From Planctomycetaceae bacterium (GTDB lineage Bacteria > Planctomycetota > Phycisphaerae > Phycisphaerales > SM1A02), in the NCBI GenBank assembly GCA_947490615.1, contig CANLHK010000006.1:62001-126000 (forward strand): DNA of 64,000 nucleotides, given 5' to 3'. Positions within the stretch are counted from its first letter, which is position 1, and each line of letters opens with the position of its first letter. The notes under the pieces were generated by a model. That model was not told the origin of the DNA, did not search any database, and saw only the letters and a list, made by a program, of their open reading frames with translations. Below are positions 47,441 through 57,179 of the stretch, in pieces. A program made the position numbers and the translations under genes.

Positions 47441-48676
47441 ATGCGCAGTTCTCGGAAGCCTCGAAAGTCCGCGTCGAAAGACATCCATCCCTCGCTTGCG
47501 CCCTTTCGCCAAAAGGAGCGCGGCGAGCGGCTGCAGAAGGTCCTCGCCGATGCGGGAGTGGCGGCACGGCGCGAGTGCGAGAAGCTCATTCTCGAAGGCG
47601 CCGTGACGGTGAACGGAAAGACCATTGACACGCTCCCCGCGTGGTCCGACCCGAAGATCGACCAGATCGAGGTCTACGGAAAGCCGCTGCGTCCAGCGGA
47701 GCAACATGTCTACATCGTGCTGTTCAAGCCGCGCGGAACCGTCTGCACCAACAGCGATCCTGAGGGACGCCCACGCGCAATCGACCTCGTCAATCATCCG
47801 TCGCGCGCGCGACTCTACTGCGTTGGTCGGCTCGACCTTGATGCCAGCGGACTGTTGATTCTCACCAACGATGGTGAGTTCGCCAATCGCCTCACCCATC
47901 CGCGCTACGAAGTGCCCAAGGGCTACGACATCACGCTTGATGGAACGCTCGACACCGCCGCCATCGCAGCGATCGAACGCAAGGTCTTTGCCGCGACGCG
48001 CGGTGCGAAGCAGGAGTTGCGCAGTTCGATGCGTTTGATCTCGTCGGATGCCACCAAGAGCATCGTGCACATGGAACTCTGCGAGCACCGCAACCTGCAG
48101 CTCAAGGACCTCATGCTTGGTCTTGGCTATCCCGTGAAGAAGCTGCGACGGACTTCGTTTGGTCCGCTGAAACTCAAGGGACTCGCCGTGGGTGAGTGGC
48201 GCGAACTCAGCAGCCGCGAAGTCGAAATGCTCCGCCGCACTTCGCGGGGCGAACAGACCGTTGCAACGCGTCCCGCGCCAAAACCCGCCGCGCGAAAGCC
48301 CACCACACGCGCCCACAAGACCACGATGCCCGCGCCGCAAGCAGTCGTTGCCAAGCCCTTCAAGCCTGCGACCCGCGAAGAACGCATGGAACGCCGCGCC
48401 AACAAGCCCGCGGCGCCACGCAGTGCGGCGCCGACGAGTAGCGCACCGAGGCCAACGCCGCGTGGAACGGCGGCAGCTCCGCGTGGAACCGCTGGAGCTT
48501 CGCGTGGAACTGCGGCAGCCTCGCGTGGAACTGCGGCAGCCTCGCGTGGAACCGCGGCAGCTTCGCGTGGAACCGCTGGAGCTTCGCGTGGATCCGCATC
48601 CACTCCGCGTGGCGCCGCGCCTTCGCAACGGCGCGACGATTCGCGGCGACCCGCGCCGCGGGGAAAGCGACGCTGA
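47441..48676 (+). CDS. RsuA/RluB-family 23S/16S rRNA pseudouridine synthase
   Basis: This enzyme of about 411 residues has an N-terminal S4 RNA-binding domain (about 30-75, GERLQKVLADAGVAARRECEKLI) and a catalytic domain with GRLDLDASGLLILTNDG (catalytic Asp), NRLTHPRYEVPKGYDI and LRRTSFGPLKLKGLAVGEWREL. Both are typical of RluB/RsuA enzymes acting on rRNA. The last 160 residues are a low-complexity basic tail of repeated RGTAAAS units. The ATG at 47441 has TACACT exactly 6 bases upstream; a TTG at 47405 is an alternative. It is divergent from the FmdB-like gene. Confidence 0.88.
   Translation: MRSSRKPRKSASKDIHPSLAPFRQKERGERLQKVLADAGVAARRECEKLILEGAVTVNGKTIDTLPAWSDPKIDQIEVYGKPLRPAEQHVYIVLFKPRGTVCTNSDPEGRPRAIDLVNHPSRARLYCVGRLDLDASGLLILTNDGEFANRLTHPRYEVPKGYDITLDGTLDTAAIAAIERKVFAATRGAKQELRSSMRLISSDATKSIVHMELCEHRNLQLKDLMLGLGYPVKKLRRTSFGPLKLKGLAVGEWRELSSREVEMLRRTSRGEQTVATRPAPKPAARKPTTRAHKTTMPAPQAVVAKPFKPATREERMERRANKPAAPRSAAPTSSAPRPTPRGTAAAPRGTAGASRGTAAASRGTAAASRGTAAASRGTAGASRGSASTPRGAAPSQRRDDSRRPAPRGKRR
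48460..48612 (+). repeat. 21-bp tandem repeat in the pseudouridine synthase tail
   Basis: About seven copies of a 21-base unit, GCGTGGAAC-N-GCNGNAGC, encode RGTAAAS/RGTAGAS. The middle copies are nearly identical; the last two are degenerate. Confidence 0.85.
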
Positions 48677-48677
48677 C

Positions 48678-50993
48678 ATGACTCGTGCGCGTCAACCACG
48701 GTCCTCGCGCACGCAGTCGTTTCGGTGGTTGATGAGTCTCCGCTGCATGCTCATGTGTGGCCTCTTGCTCTTCGTGACGAACGCCGCGCGCGCTGCGCAA
48801 TCGCGCGGATACCTCGGCGTCGATGTCGTTTCGCGCGCCGAAGGGATCATGGTCTGGCGCGTGCTGCCTGGACCACTTGATGGCGGACTCGTGAGTTCGG
48901 AATCGCTGGCACGAGGCGATCTCATCGTCTCGATCGACGGCACGCCCGTGACCAAGGAATCTTGGGACGCGCTTCCGACGCGCGCTGTCGGAACGCCCGT
49001 CCGCGTGGCGTATCGCGCGGGAGAACCACGCGGTGTCAACGGTCAACCACGAACCGACGGCGAGCTGCGCGAAGTCACCATCACCATCGCCGACGGAGAT
49101 CTGTGGCGCGGCACCATGGGAAAGCCCGCGCTTCCCGCGCTCGTGCTTCCGCCGCTGAAGAACGAGGTCGACACCACCGCGCTCGCGGTTGCCAGCGAAC
49201 AGCTTGGTCCACTGGCGAAAGCGCGAAGCGCGAAACTTGTCGAGAGCCTCGGCTCCATCGTCGCGCGACACGGTGATCCTTCCACTCCCCCGCTGCTTCG
49301 CGCGGTTTTCGGACAACCGAGTCAGACCGAGGCGCTGGTCCGCGCAGCGATTCCCGAGGCGGTGTCCTTCCGCGCCACGCCTTTTCGCACGGCAGCGATG
49401 TTGGTGACTGCGCTTGCTGGCAATCCCACCGCCCCGCTTCCCGAGCCACAGGGCGTGTTCAAGATCGATCACGCCGACGCGGGCGTCTGGTACCTCGACT
49501 TTCTCCTCAATGGCGCGCGTGCGAAGTTTGACGAGTCGATCAACACCGCCGCTGCGACGATGCCTGGACTGCGCGCACTCGTCGTCGAGCGACTCGATGA
49601 CCTCATGGTCCGCGGTCCGCACGCCGCCGACGCGATGCGCGCGCTGCCGTCGTTGCCGTCGATGGGTCCGTTGAAGGCTGCGCAACTCCTCGCGCACTTT
49701 GAAGTCGTCGCGCAGCTTGACGCGAGTGTCGCGGCAAGTCCCACCGCGACCTTGCCCGAGCCACTCGTTGGTGCCGTCACGGGATCGATCGTCGCTGCAA
49801 GCGAGATCGCCGAACTCGGCTGGGTCGTCGTCGGCGGCACAGGCGACAACCACTACGACCTCTCCCGCGTGGCGGCGGTGCTCGATCTCGGCGGCAATGA
49901 TTCCTATGCCTGGAACCACGCACAGGCGCAACACCGACTCGTCGTTGACTTCGCTGGAAACGACGCGCACACCGGAGGAGCCATCGGTCCCGCTGGAAGC
50001 CTCGGCGCGATCTCGATCATCGATGACCACGCGGGCAACGATCGCTACGAGGGCAGCGCGCTCACCGCAGGCACCGCGCTCGGCCTCTCGGTGATCCTTG
50101 ATCGTGCGGGTGACGATCGGTACAGCGCGGGCGCATGGAGTCTTGGTGCTGCCGCAGGAGGCGCAGCGGTGGTGATTGACCTCGCGGGAACCGATCATCT
50201 CGAAGCCGAAGGTATGGCCATCGGTGTCGGTGGACCGTCGGGCGTCGGCGCGTTTGTCGATCTCACAGGCGACGATTTCGCGACGCTCGGCACGCGCGGC
50301 AGCGTCTACGGCGTCGCGGGTGAACACGCTGGCTTTGGAATGGGACTCGGCCTCGGCTTCCGACTTTCCGCTGCGGGCGGCGTCGGTGCTTACCTCGACT
50401 ACGAAGGTCGTGACCACCGTCACTCGGGAGAGTTCAGCCAAGGCTGCGGCTACTTCCTCGGGCTGGGCATCTCGTTCGATGGCTCGGGCGATGATCTCTC
50501 GGCTGCGGACCGCTACGGGATCGGATCGGCTGCACACCAGGCTGCGGGAGTTGCCATCGATCTTGCAGGGAATGACTGCTACATCGGCCGTACCGCGGCC
50601 CATGTTGGTGCGGCCTGGGATGAGTCGCTTGGCTACTTTGTCGACGCCGCGGGCGACGACAGCTACCGCGTCGACGGCCTTTCGCTCGGTGCCGCAGCGC
50701 AACAGGCCGTGGGTATTGCCATCGATCGCGCAGGCGCGGACCAGTATCGCGGTGGCGGCGCATTCCTCGGTGCTGCCTCAGGAAACGAATACCACTTCGA
50801 TGCGACGGGCCTTGGTTCGCTCGGGCTCTTCTTCGATCTCGCTGGCTTCGATCTCTACCCAGCAGCACGGAAGAACGACGCGTCGATCACGAGCCCCGAA
50901 GCGCCGAGCGCGCGACTGAGTGACTGCGACAGTCTCTTCTTTGATGCGGCGTCAGTCGCACCCTCGCCGAATTCTGACGCGAAACCGATCTGA
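48678..50993 (+). CDS. Exported PDZ protein with glycine/aspartate-rich tandem repeats
   Basis: The 771-residue protein has a signal peptide (about 1-39, ending NAARA-AQ), a PDZ domain (about 42-140: GYLGVDVV, GGLVSSESLARGDLIVSIDGTPV), a helical middle part (about 170-375), and then about nine to ten irregular repeats of 30-36 residues to the C-terminus. Each repeat has the pattern D.AG(N/D)D.Y.....(S/A)LGAA.GGA.V.(I/V)D, for example RAGDDRYSAGAWSLGAAAGG. The regular G, D and small hydrophobic residues suggest a beta-solenoid with acidic turns that could bind calcium. I know no characterised family with this set. The ATG lies one base after the pseudouridine synthase stop. Confidence 0.7.
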   Translation: MTRARQPRSSRTQSFRWLMSLRCMLMCGLLLFVTNAARAAQSRGYLGVDVVSRAEGIMVWRVLPGPLDGGLVSSESLARGDLIVSIDGTPVTKESWDALPTRAVGTPVRVAYRAGEPRGVNGQPRTDGELREVTITIADGDLWRGTMGKPALPALVLPPLKNEVDTTALAVASEQLGPLAKARSAKLVESLGSIVARHGDPSTPPLLRAVFGQPSQTEALVRAAIPEAVSFRATPFRTAAMLVTALAGNPTAPLPEPQGVFKIDHADAGVWYLDFLLNGARAKFDESINTAAATMPGLRALVVERLDDLMVRGPHAADAMRALPSLPSMGPLKAAQLLAHFEVVAQLDASVAASPTATLPEPLVGAVTGSIVAASEIAELGWVVVGGTGDNHYDLSRVAAVLDLGGNDSYAWNHAQAQHRLVVDFAGNDAHTGGAIGPAGSLGAISIIDDHAGNDRYEGSALTAGTALGLSVILDRAGDDRYSAGAWSLGAAAGGAAVVIDLAGTDHLEAEGMAIGVGGPSGVGAFVDLTGDDFATLGTRGSVYGVAGEHAGFGMGLGLGFRLSAAGGVGAYLDYEGRDHRHSGEFSQGCGYFLGLGISFDGSGDDLSAADRYGIGSAAHQAAGVAIDLAGNDCYIGRTAAHVGAAWDESLGYFVDAAGDDSYRVDGLSLGAAAQQAVGIAIDRAGADQYRGGGAFLGAASGNEYHFDATGLGSLGLFFDLAGFDLYPAARKNDASITSPEAPSARLSDCDSLFFDAASVAPSPNSDAKPI

Positions 50994-51101
50994 GTCGAAA
51001 GTCTCTCGCGCGAGACCATCGCTGCGATTCCTCGTTAGGATGCCTCGCGTCGGCCGCGAACTTCGCGCCACACAGTCACGGCAGGATGCCCCCAGCGAGC
51101 G

Positions 51102-52601
51102 ATGGACATGCTCGAACAGACGACTCCACCCGACCCCTCCACTCTCTTGGCTTCGAGCGACGAAGGACACGATCCGACGGCGCCACTCTCCGTCTCTGCG
51201 CCGCGTGCGTCGGCGCGCACTCCACAACTGCGCGCCAACGACCGCCTCTGCGAACTCGTCGGGCGCGCAGAAATGTTGCTGCTGCACCTTGAGTCCAAGC
51301 TCAACGACGAGCGCTCAGCCAGTGAACGCGCTGCGCGCACGACTGCGGATCTTGAGGAGCGCCTTCGCCTTGGCGTGCGCATGTTGCAGGCGCTCGATGT
51401 TCAGGTCGAGCGCGGCGAACACTCTGCACGAGAGGCGCAAGCGCACCTCATCAACACTGAGAAGGAGAGCCTCGAGCGCCAGCGCGCCGCTGAAGCCTCC
51501 CTCCAAGAATCCGCAGATCGCCTCGCGCGCGAGAAGCTCGAGTGGCTCGAACGAGAACTCGCTTGGCGATTCGATCGGCTGCGCGAGGTCGATGAGCGGA
51601 TTGAGCAGGCCGTCAACGGAAAGTTGGCGTGGCTCGACACTGAGCTTGGACATCGACTCGGCCGCCTGAATGAAGCCTGCACGCAGACTGAGCAAGTGCT
51701 CGCCCGCGCCGAGCGCATGTTCAGCGAGTTCAGCGGTGCTGCGGCACTTCTTGAGCGCGCAGAGCGCGTCGCGGCAAACCTCACGGAGTGCGCAACGCAA
51801 GGCGAAGCGCAGATCAACGCGTTGCAGACAGGCAACAGCGAAGCGCAGGCAACCAGCGCGCTGTTGCGTGAGACGGGCGCTGCGATCGCGCAGGACTTTG
51901 CCAGCGCGCGCGAGTTTGTTTCAGGCGAGGTCCGCCGCATGCGCGACGATCTCTTCTGGCTCACTGAGCGTGGCGAACGGATCTCGACCGAGCTCGTCGA
52001 GCGCGCGGATTCCGCAGCGGTCTGTTCGCACGCGCTGCGAACGCAGACCGAGGCTGCCACTCCCGTCCTCGCGCAATGCTCGCAGTGGGCACCGCTTCTT
52101 CTTGGTGAAGACCGCGCACCGATCCAACCTGTTGCTGAAGCCATCGCCAATCGCGTGCGCGATGCGCTGGCGCTCGACATGCGCGGATTTTCAGGCGCAC
52201 TTCGGCAATTTGCGGACCGCGCCGACCATGCGTTTCAGCAAGTGACGCTTGAGCACGATTTCGTCGAGCGCAGCCTTGCGGATCAGCTCGCGCTCGAGAG
52301 CGGACAACGCCTCGACGCTCCGAGTGCACGCGCCGCTGAACCGACGCGAACGATTCCAAACGCTGGCGAACTCGCGCGCCGCTTTGCAACCGAGCTCTCC
52401 CGGCTCGGGCAGGCATCGAAGGTCAGCGCCAACACTGCGAATTCTCAGCCGACCCAACCCGCCAACTCGCTGGTGGAAATCGAATTGGCGGTTTCTGCCG
52501 CAGCCTCTGCGGCGAGCACGGCGCGCGCGACTGCAACGCCGATCGACGAGGGATCGACCACCATTATCAGCGTGAATCGGCCGATCGAGCTCACGCTCTG
52601 A
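51102..52601 (+). CDS. Coiled-coil protein of unknown function
   Basis: The 499-residue, mostly helical protein has a proline-rich start, coiled-coil heptads over about 45-420 with many Ala, Glu, Arg and Leu residues, and a polar alanine/threonine-rich end. There is no signal peptide, membrane helix or enzymatic motif. TAGGAT at 51036-51041 could be its -10 element, leaving a leader of about 55 bases. A structural or scaffold role, perhaps with the STAS protein that follows at 122 bases, is only a guess. Confidence 0.6.
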   Translation: MDMLEQTTPPDPSTLLASSDEGHDPTAPLSVSAPRASARTPQLRANDRLCELVGRAEMLLLHLESKLNDERSASERAARTTADLEERLRLGVRMLQALDVQVERGEHSAREAQAHLINTEKESLERQRAAEASLQESADRLAREKLEWLERELAWRFDRLREVDERIEQAVNGKLAWLDTELGHRLGRLNEACTQTEQVLARAERMFSEFSGAAALLERAERVAANLTECATQGEAQINALQTGNSEAQATSALLRETGAAIAQDFASAREFVSGEVRRMRDDLFWLTERGERISTELVERADSAAVCSHALRTQTEAATPVLAQCSQWAPLLLGEDRAPIQPVAEAIANRVRDALALDMRGFSGALRQFADRADHAFQQVTLEHDFVERSLADQLALESGQRLDAPSARAAEPTRTIPNAGELARRFATELSRLGQASKVSANTANSQPTQPANSLVEIELAVSAAASAASTARATATPIDEGSTTIISVNRPIELTL

Positions 52602-52723
52602 TCTCTCTGCAGTCGTGATTGCACGCCCGCAAAGGCGGAGCGTTCGCCGCCATCCATGGAGGTTTTTTGCCGACAGGGGACTTGTCCCCAAAGTCGAGTC
52701 CGCAGAAGCCCGATGGAGTGCGC

Positions 52724-53122
52724 ATGACTCCGTACTCGCTCTCCTCTACCAACCGCGAGACCGCACTCTCGCAATTCGTTTCGATTGAGCGATACACCCG
52801 CGGGGTCTATGTCCGCGTCACCTGCCCATCGATCGGCCAACGCGAAGCGCCGATCATCACCGCTGAAGTCGGTGAGGCGCTCGCCACAGGCGATATGCCC
52901 AAGGGCGGCACTTTGGTGCTCGATCTTTCGGCGGTCGTCATGCTGACAAGCATGGGACTGGGCATGTGCATCGACCTTCGTCGTCGCGCCGAGACTGCCA
53001 AGCTCAAGCCGCATCTCTTTGGCATGAGCCGCCAACTCCTTGATGTGCTGCGCATGATGAAGATCGATCGCCAGTACACCGTGGTGCACGGCAAGGAAGA
53101 GCTCGGCGCGCTGCTCGGCTGA
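52724..53122 (+). CDS. STAS-domain protein (anti-sigma factor antagonist type)
   Basis: The 132-residue protein is a single STAS domain. The core is [20 protein letters not shown], with the serine (TSMG) at the place phosphorylated in SpoIIAA-type antagonists, followed by [21 protein letters not shown] and the last strand YTVVHGKEE. Such proteins switch partners depending on phosphorylation. No kinase or phosphatase gene is adjacent. GGAG lies 6 bases before the ATG at 52724. Confidence 0.82.
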   Translation: MTPYSLSSTNRETALSQFVSIERYTRGVYVRVTCPSIGQREAPIITAEVGEALATGDMPKGGTLVLDLSAVVMLTSMGLGMCIDLRRRAETAKLKPHLFGMSRQLLDVLRMMKIDRQYTVVHGKEELGALLG

Positions 53123-53207
53123 GTGCGAATCGAGAGAATCCAGCGGAAGAAACGCCTCACTCGCGCGAACGACGCCCGCGCGGGTTGCCGCTACTATGCG
53201 CGCAACT

Positions 53208-53807
53208 ATGGGTATTGAGGCAGCACTTCCCACCGACAGCGTCGTCACCACGCAGCTCAATCGCGTCGTCAATTGGGCGCGCCGATCCAGCGTTTGGCCG
53301 CTGCCCTTTGCGACCGCCTGCTGCGGCATCGAACTCATGGCCACCGCCTGCTCGCGCTTTGACCTCGCCCGTTTTGGCGCAGAGGTCATGCGCTTCTCGC
53401 CGCGCCAGGCCGATCTTCTCATCGTTGCGGGCCGTGTGAGCGTGAAGACGCTTCCCGTCCTGCAGCGCATCTACATGCAAATGGCCGAGCCCAAGTGGGT
53501 CATCTCCATGGGCGCCTGCGCTTCCACCGGCGGCGTCTTTGACACCTACGCGGTCGTGCAAGGCGTTGACCAGTACATCCCTGTGGATGTCTATGTCCCA
53601 GGATGCCCGCCACGACCTGAGATGCTCATCGAAGGCGTCATGGCGATTCAGCGGATCATCGACCAGGACAACATTCCCCGCGATCCAACGGGTAAGCGGC
53701 TGCCGCTGAACATCGCGCTCACGCCGACCCACGAGATTCGCCCTCAGCCCGTGCCACTTGGACTGCACGGGCACGCGAATCGCATCGTCGTACCATCGCG
53801 GGCATGA
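53208..53807 (+). CDS. nuoB: NADH-quinone oxidoreductase subunit B
   Basis: The 199-residue complex I subunit carries the N2 iron-sulfur cluster. Ligand motifs are ACCGIE, GACAS and the late CPPRPE in [11 protein letters not shown], and the family segments [13 protein letters not shown] and [15 protein letters not shown] are present. It accepts electrons from the cluster chain and passes them to quinone. No other nuo gene is in the window, which is unusual because nuoB normally sits between nuoA and nuoC. The start is 53208 (TACTAT 10 bases upstream, no Shine-Dalgarno); an ATG at 53196 is also in frame. Confidence 0.92.
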   Translation: MGIEAALPTDSVVTTQLNRVVNWARRSSVWPLPFATACCGIELMATACSRFDLARFGAEVMRFSPRQADLLIVAGRVSVKTLPVLQRIYMQMAEPKWVISMGACASTGGVFDTYAVVQGVDQYIPVDVYVPGCPPRPEMLIEGVMAIQRIIDQDNIPRDPTGKRLPLNIALTPTHEIRPQPVPLGLHGHANRIVVPSRA

Positions 53808-54772
53808 CTTCTCTTCACACGCTTCTGGCACTCTGCGTACTGAGCGCAGTTGGCTGTTGTTTCGCGCAGTCGTCGACGACGAGTGCGCCCGCAAAGGCCG
53901 TTGATCCGTGGGCCTCCATCGCCTCAGGATCCACCGTGATCGCTGACGCGGCGGGAACGAACACCACCTACCACTACCGACTCATCGAACCGCGCGCCGA
54001 AGCGATCGCCGATCCCAATGCGCGTGTGCCGTTGGTGGTCTTCTTGCACGGCGCTGGCGAACGCGGAGAGGACAACCGCGCCCAACTCACCCACTTTGCT
54101 GGCGCCTGTGCGACCGAGGAGTTTCAGCGCAGAGTCCCCTGCTATGTGCTGGCGATGCAATGCCCCAATGGTGAGAGCTGGGCGACGATCAAGCAGGTTC
54201 AGAGCGATGGCAAGGCGCACTGGTCCTTGCCGTTTCAAGAGGAACCAACCCGCCCACTGCGCGCGGTCATGCAAGCGATGGATGAAGTCATCGCCAAGAC
54301 CAAGGCTGTCGATCCGTCACGCATCTACCTCACGGGACTCTCGATGGGCGGCTTCGGCTCGTTTGATCTCGCTGCGCGCAGACCCGAGCTCTTCGCGGCG
54401 GTCGTCCCCATCTGTGGTGGCGGCGATCCCGAAACCGCAGCGCGCTTTGCGAAACTCCCCATCTACATCGTGCACGGCAGTGACGACCCTGTGGTGCCCG
54501 TTGGACTTTCGCGAGCGATGAACGAAGCGATCGCAGCCGCCGCCAACACGGTTTGGCGCGAGGAACTGCGGCGCGAGTCCGAAGCGACACCGCAAGCACC
54601 GCGACCGATGCCCAAGCGTCCACCAAATCCGATGTACCGCGAGTACGACAAGGTCGGCCACGACTCGTGGACTTCTGCCTATCGCTTTGGCGAGGACGGT
54701 GTGCTTGATTGGATGTTCGCGCAGCGACGGCCAAGCGCGAGCGCTGCGACCAACGCGCCAACCGTCAAGTAA
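53804..54772 (+). CDS. Exported alpha/beta hydrolase (esterase or peptidase type)
   Basis: The 322-residue protein has a signal peptide (about 1-23, ending CCFAQS) and an alpha/beta-hydrolase fold. The oxyanion strand [13 protein letters not shown], the nucleophile elbow GLSMGG, the acid in [10 protein letters not shown] and the histidine in VGHDSW form a complete catalytic triad. The pattern fits the predicted peptidase / phospholipase-carboxylesterase group. The start overlaps the nuoB stop by ATGA, yet TACCAT lies 7 bases upstream, so it may have its own transcript. The 3' end overlaps the convergent aminotransferase by 8 bases. Confidence 0.82.
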   Translation: MTSLHTLLALCVLSAVGCCFAQSSTTSAPAKAVDPWASIASGSTVIADAAGTNTTYHYRLIEPRAEAIADPNARVPLVVFLHGAGERGEDNRAQLTHFAGACATEEFQRRVPCYVLAMQCPNGESWATIKQVQSDGKAHWSLPFQEEPTRPLRAVMQAMDEVIAKTKAVDPSRIYLTGLSMGGFGSFDLAARRPELFAAVVPICGGGDPETAARFAKLPIYIVHGSDDPVVPVGLSRAMNEAIAAAANTVWREELRRESEATPQAPRPMPKRPPNPMYREYDKVGHDSWTSAYRFGEDGVLDWMFAQRRPSASAATNAPTVK

Positions 54773-55985
54773 GCGTCGCGACCCACGCGCGGATCCGTCC
54801 GATGCCCTTCACAATCGCCTCGTCGCTGCACGCAAACGAGAGACGGATGTTGCCACGGGCACAGACGCCGAAGTCTTCACCAGGAACGACCGCCACATGC
54901 GCCTCCTCGAGAAGTGCATCGGCGAACGACTGCGCGCTGTCGATCTTCGCGCCCTTGCTCGAGGTCTTGCCAAAGTACGCCGAGACCTCAGGGAAGGCAT
55001 AGAACGCAGCGTTTGGTGCGACGGTCCTGAATCCAGGAACCGCGTCAAGCTCGCGCTTGATGAGCACCGCGCGACTGGCAAACTTCACGCGCATCGCTTC
55101 GACGCCTGCGGCGCTGTTCTGGAGCGCTTCCACAATCGCTGGGTAGAAGAAGCTCGGAATCGAGTTGGTCATCTGCCCTTGCAACTTGATGAGTTCGCGC
55201 GCCATCGCGCGCGGCGCCGCGAGGTAACCCACGCGCCAACCCGTCATCGCGTAGCTCTTGCTCAGACCATTGATGGTGATGGTGCGCTCACGCAACGACG
55301 GCAGCGATCCTGGAGAGAAGTGGGAAAGTCCCGCGGAAACCTCGGGGTAGATCAACTTCTCGTAGATCTCGTCGCTGAGAATCGTGACCTTTTCGTGCGA
55401 TTCAAGCACCGCACACAGCGCGCGCACTTCGCCCTCGGGATAGGCCACACCGCAGGGATTCGACGGCGAGTTCCAGATGATGCCGACGGTCTTGGGCGTG
55501 ATCGCTGCTGCGAGTTGTGCTGGCGTGATGCGGAACCCGCTCTCGACGGACGCTGCAACTTCAATGCAACGCGCACCCGCAAGTTCGATGAGCGGCTTGT
55601 ACGAAACCCATGCGGGTGTCGGCAGGATGACTTCATCGCCCCGCCCTGGCTCGATCATCGCCTGCAGTGCCATGTAGATCGCATGCTTGGCGCCCGCGGT
55701 GACCGTCACTTGCTCGAAGCTGGTCTCGATGCCATTCTCGGTGGTGAACTTTCGCGCAATCGCTTCGCGCGCGCTCTTCTCACCCGCTGTCGGCGCGTAC
55801 TTGGTCATGCCTCGTTCAAGCGCCTCAATCGCGACGCGCTTGATGTTGGCGGGCGTATCGAAATCGGGCTCACCCATCGCAAAGGCGATGACATCGAATC
55901 CTCGCGCGCGCGCAGCTGCAGCCTTGGCACCAACAGCCAGCGTGGCGGACTCGGACATGGACGCGATGCGCGATGAGACGAACAT
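54765..55985 (-). CDS. Class I/II pyridoxal-phosphate aminotransferase (aspartate aminotransferase type)
   Basis: The 406-residue fold-type I enzyme has GEPDFDTP near the start, TKYAPTAGEKSAREAIA, WNSPSNPCG, the SDEIYEKLIY strand, the PLP lysine in NGLSKSYAMTGWRVGY, and the substrate arginine in GNIRLSFACS. This is the pattern of the prokaryotic Ib-type aspartate aminotransferases, some of which also act on prephenate or aromatic substrates. TAGGAT lies 7 bases before the ATG and there is no Shine-Dalgarno. It is divergent from prfB. Confidence 0.92.
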   Translation of the reverse strand: MFVSSRIASMSESATLAVGAKAAAARARGFDVIAFAMGEPDFDTPANIKRVAIEALERGMTKYAPTAGEKSAREAIARKFTTENGIETSFEQVTVTAGAKHAIYMALQAMIEPGRGDEVILPTPAWVSYKPLIELAGARCIEVAASVESGFRITPAQLAAAITPKTVGIIWNSPSNPCGVAYPEGEVRALCAVLESHEKVTILSDEIYEKLIYPEVSAGLSHFSPGSLPSLRERTITINGLSKSYAMTGWRVGYLAAPRAMARELIKLQGQMTNSIPSFFYPAIVEALQNSAAGVEAMRVKFASRAVLIKRELDAVPGFRTVAPNAAFYAFPEVSAYFGKTSSKGAKIDSAQSFADALLEEAHVAVVPGEDFGVCARGNIRLSFACSDEAIVKGIGRIRAWVATLT

Positions 55986-56059
55986 GCGCGGAATCCTACT
56001 GATTCAGCCGCGATCTGCAGGCCGCGCGTTTGCGGCATCGTCGTTACACTTTGCGCCCC

Positions 56060-57179
56060 ATGCACTACGACGCACACCAGCCGGTGATCGACGAGTTGGA
56101 GGCGCGGATCATTACGCTCCGCGACTCTCTTTAACTACGACCAGAAGATCCAGGAGCGCGCTGCGTTCAGCGATCGCATGAACGCCCCCGAGTTTTGGAA
56201 CAACCCGAAGGCCGCCCAAAAGGTCATCGAAGAGAGCAAGATCATTCGCGTGCAGATCGAGCCGCTCGAAGCAGCGATCGGTCAGCTCGACGATGCGAAG
56301 GTCGGCTACGAACTCGCGAAAGAAACCGATGACCGCGCGATGAAGGCGGAGATGCTCTCTGAAGTCGACGAGACGCTCTTCGGTTTGCAGGCGAGCATGG
56401 ACCGCATCGAGCAGCAGTCGCTGCTCTCGGGCAAGAACGATTATCGAAACTGCTTCGTTGCCATCCAGGCGGGCGCTGGTGGAACCGAAGCCGAAGATTG
56501 GGCATCGATACTCGAGCGCATGTACCTCTACTACTTCCAGGAGATGGGCTGGAAGGTCGAGGAAATCAGCCGCTCGCTCGGGCCTGAAGCTGGTGTGAGC
56601 GAAGTCTCCTATCGCGTCATCGGCCCGTTTTCGTACGGCAACATGAACTGCGAGCGCGGCACCCACCGCCTCGCGCGCGTCTCACCGTTCAACGCCGAAG
56701 GAAAGCGACAGACGAGTTTCGCGACCGTCGATGTCACGCCTGAGTTCGAACAGAACGACCTCGTCATCCCCGACAAGGACCTCGAAATCGTCGCGTTCGT
56801 GCGCGCGTCGGGTCCTGGCGGGCAGAATGTGAACAAGGTCGCCAGCGCCATTCGCGTGACCCACCTTCCCACAGGTCTGCAGGTCGTCGCCAGCACCTAC
56901 CGCGACCAACCGCAGAACCGCGCGCAGGCACTCGCCGTGTTGCAAGCCAAGCTCGAGCTCATCGAGGAAGAGCGCCGCGCCGCTGAACTCAGCGCCGCCA
57001 CAGGTGGCAAGGTCTCCCGCGACTGGGGCAACCAAATCCGCAGCTATGTCTTCTACGACAACCGCGTGAAGGACCATCGCACGGGACATGAAGTGGGCAA
57101 CCCGCAACATGTGCTCGATGGCCATGTGTCCGATTTCATCGACGCGGAGCTCAAGCGCAGGCGGGCGGAGCGCGGCTGA
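56060..57179 (+). CDS. prfB: Peptide chain release factor 2, expressed by +1 frameshifting
   Basis: A 24-codon first frame from the ATG at 56060 ends at TAA (56132-56134). The remaining 348 codons are in the +1 frame from AAC at 56133, giving a 372-residue protein. Across the junction the residues LRDSL/NYDQK align with E. coli LRGYL/DYDAK, so the site is the conserved one. RF2 identity comes from SPF (about 208-210), which reads UGA and UAA, and from GGQ (Q about 255). The stop overlaps the ABC ATPase start by TGATG. TACACT lies 9 bases before the ATG and there is no Shine-Dalgarno. Confidence 0.9.
56129..56135 (+). promoter_or_regulatory. Programmed +1 frameshift site in prfB (CTT TAA C)
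   Basis: The slippery CTT at 56129-56131 is followed by TAA C. The classic site is CTT TGA C. The Shine-Dalgarno-like AGGGGG that lies just upstream in E. coli is not present; the nearest purine-rich stretch, GGAGGCG, is about 30 bases away. Confidence 0.8.
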
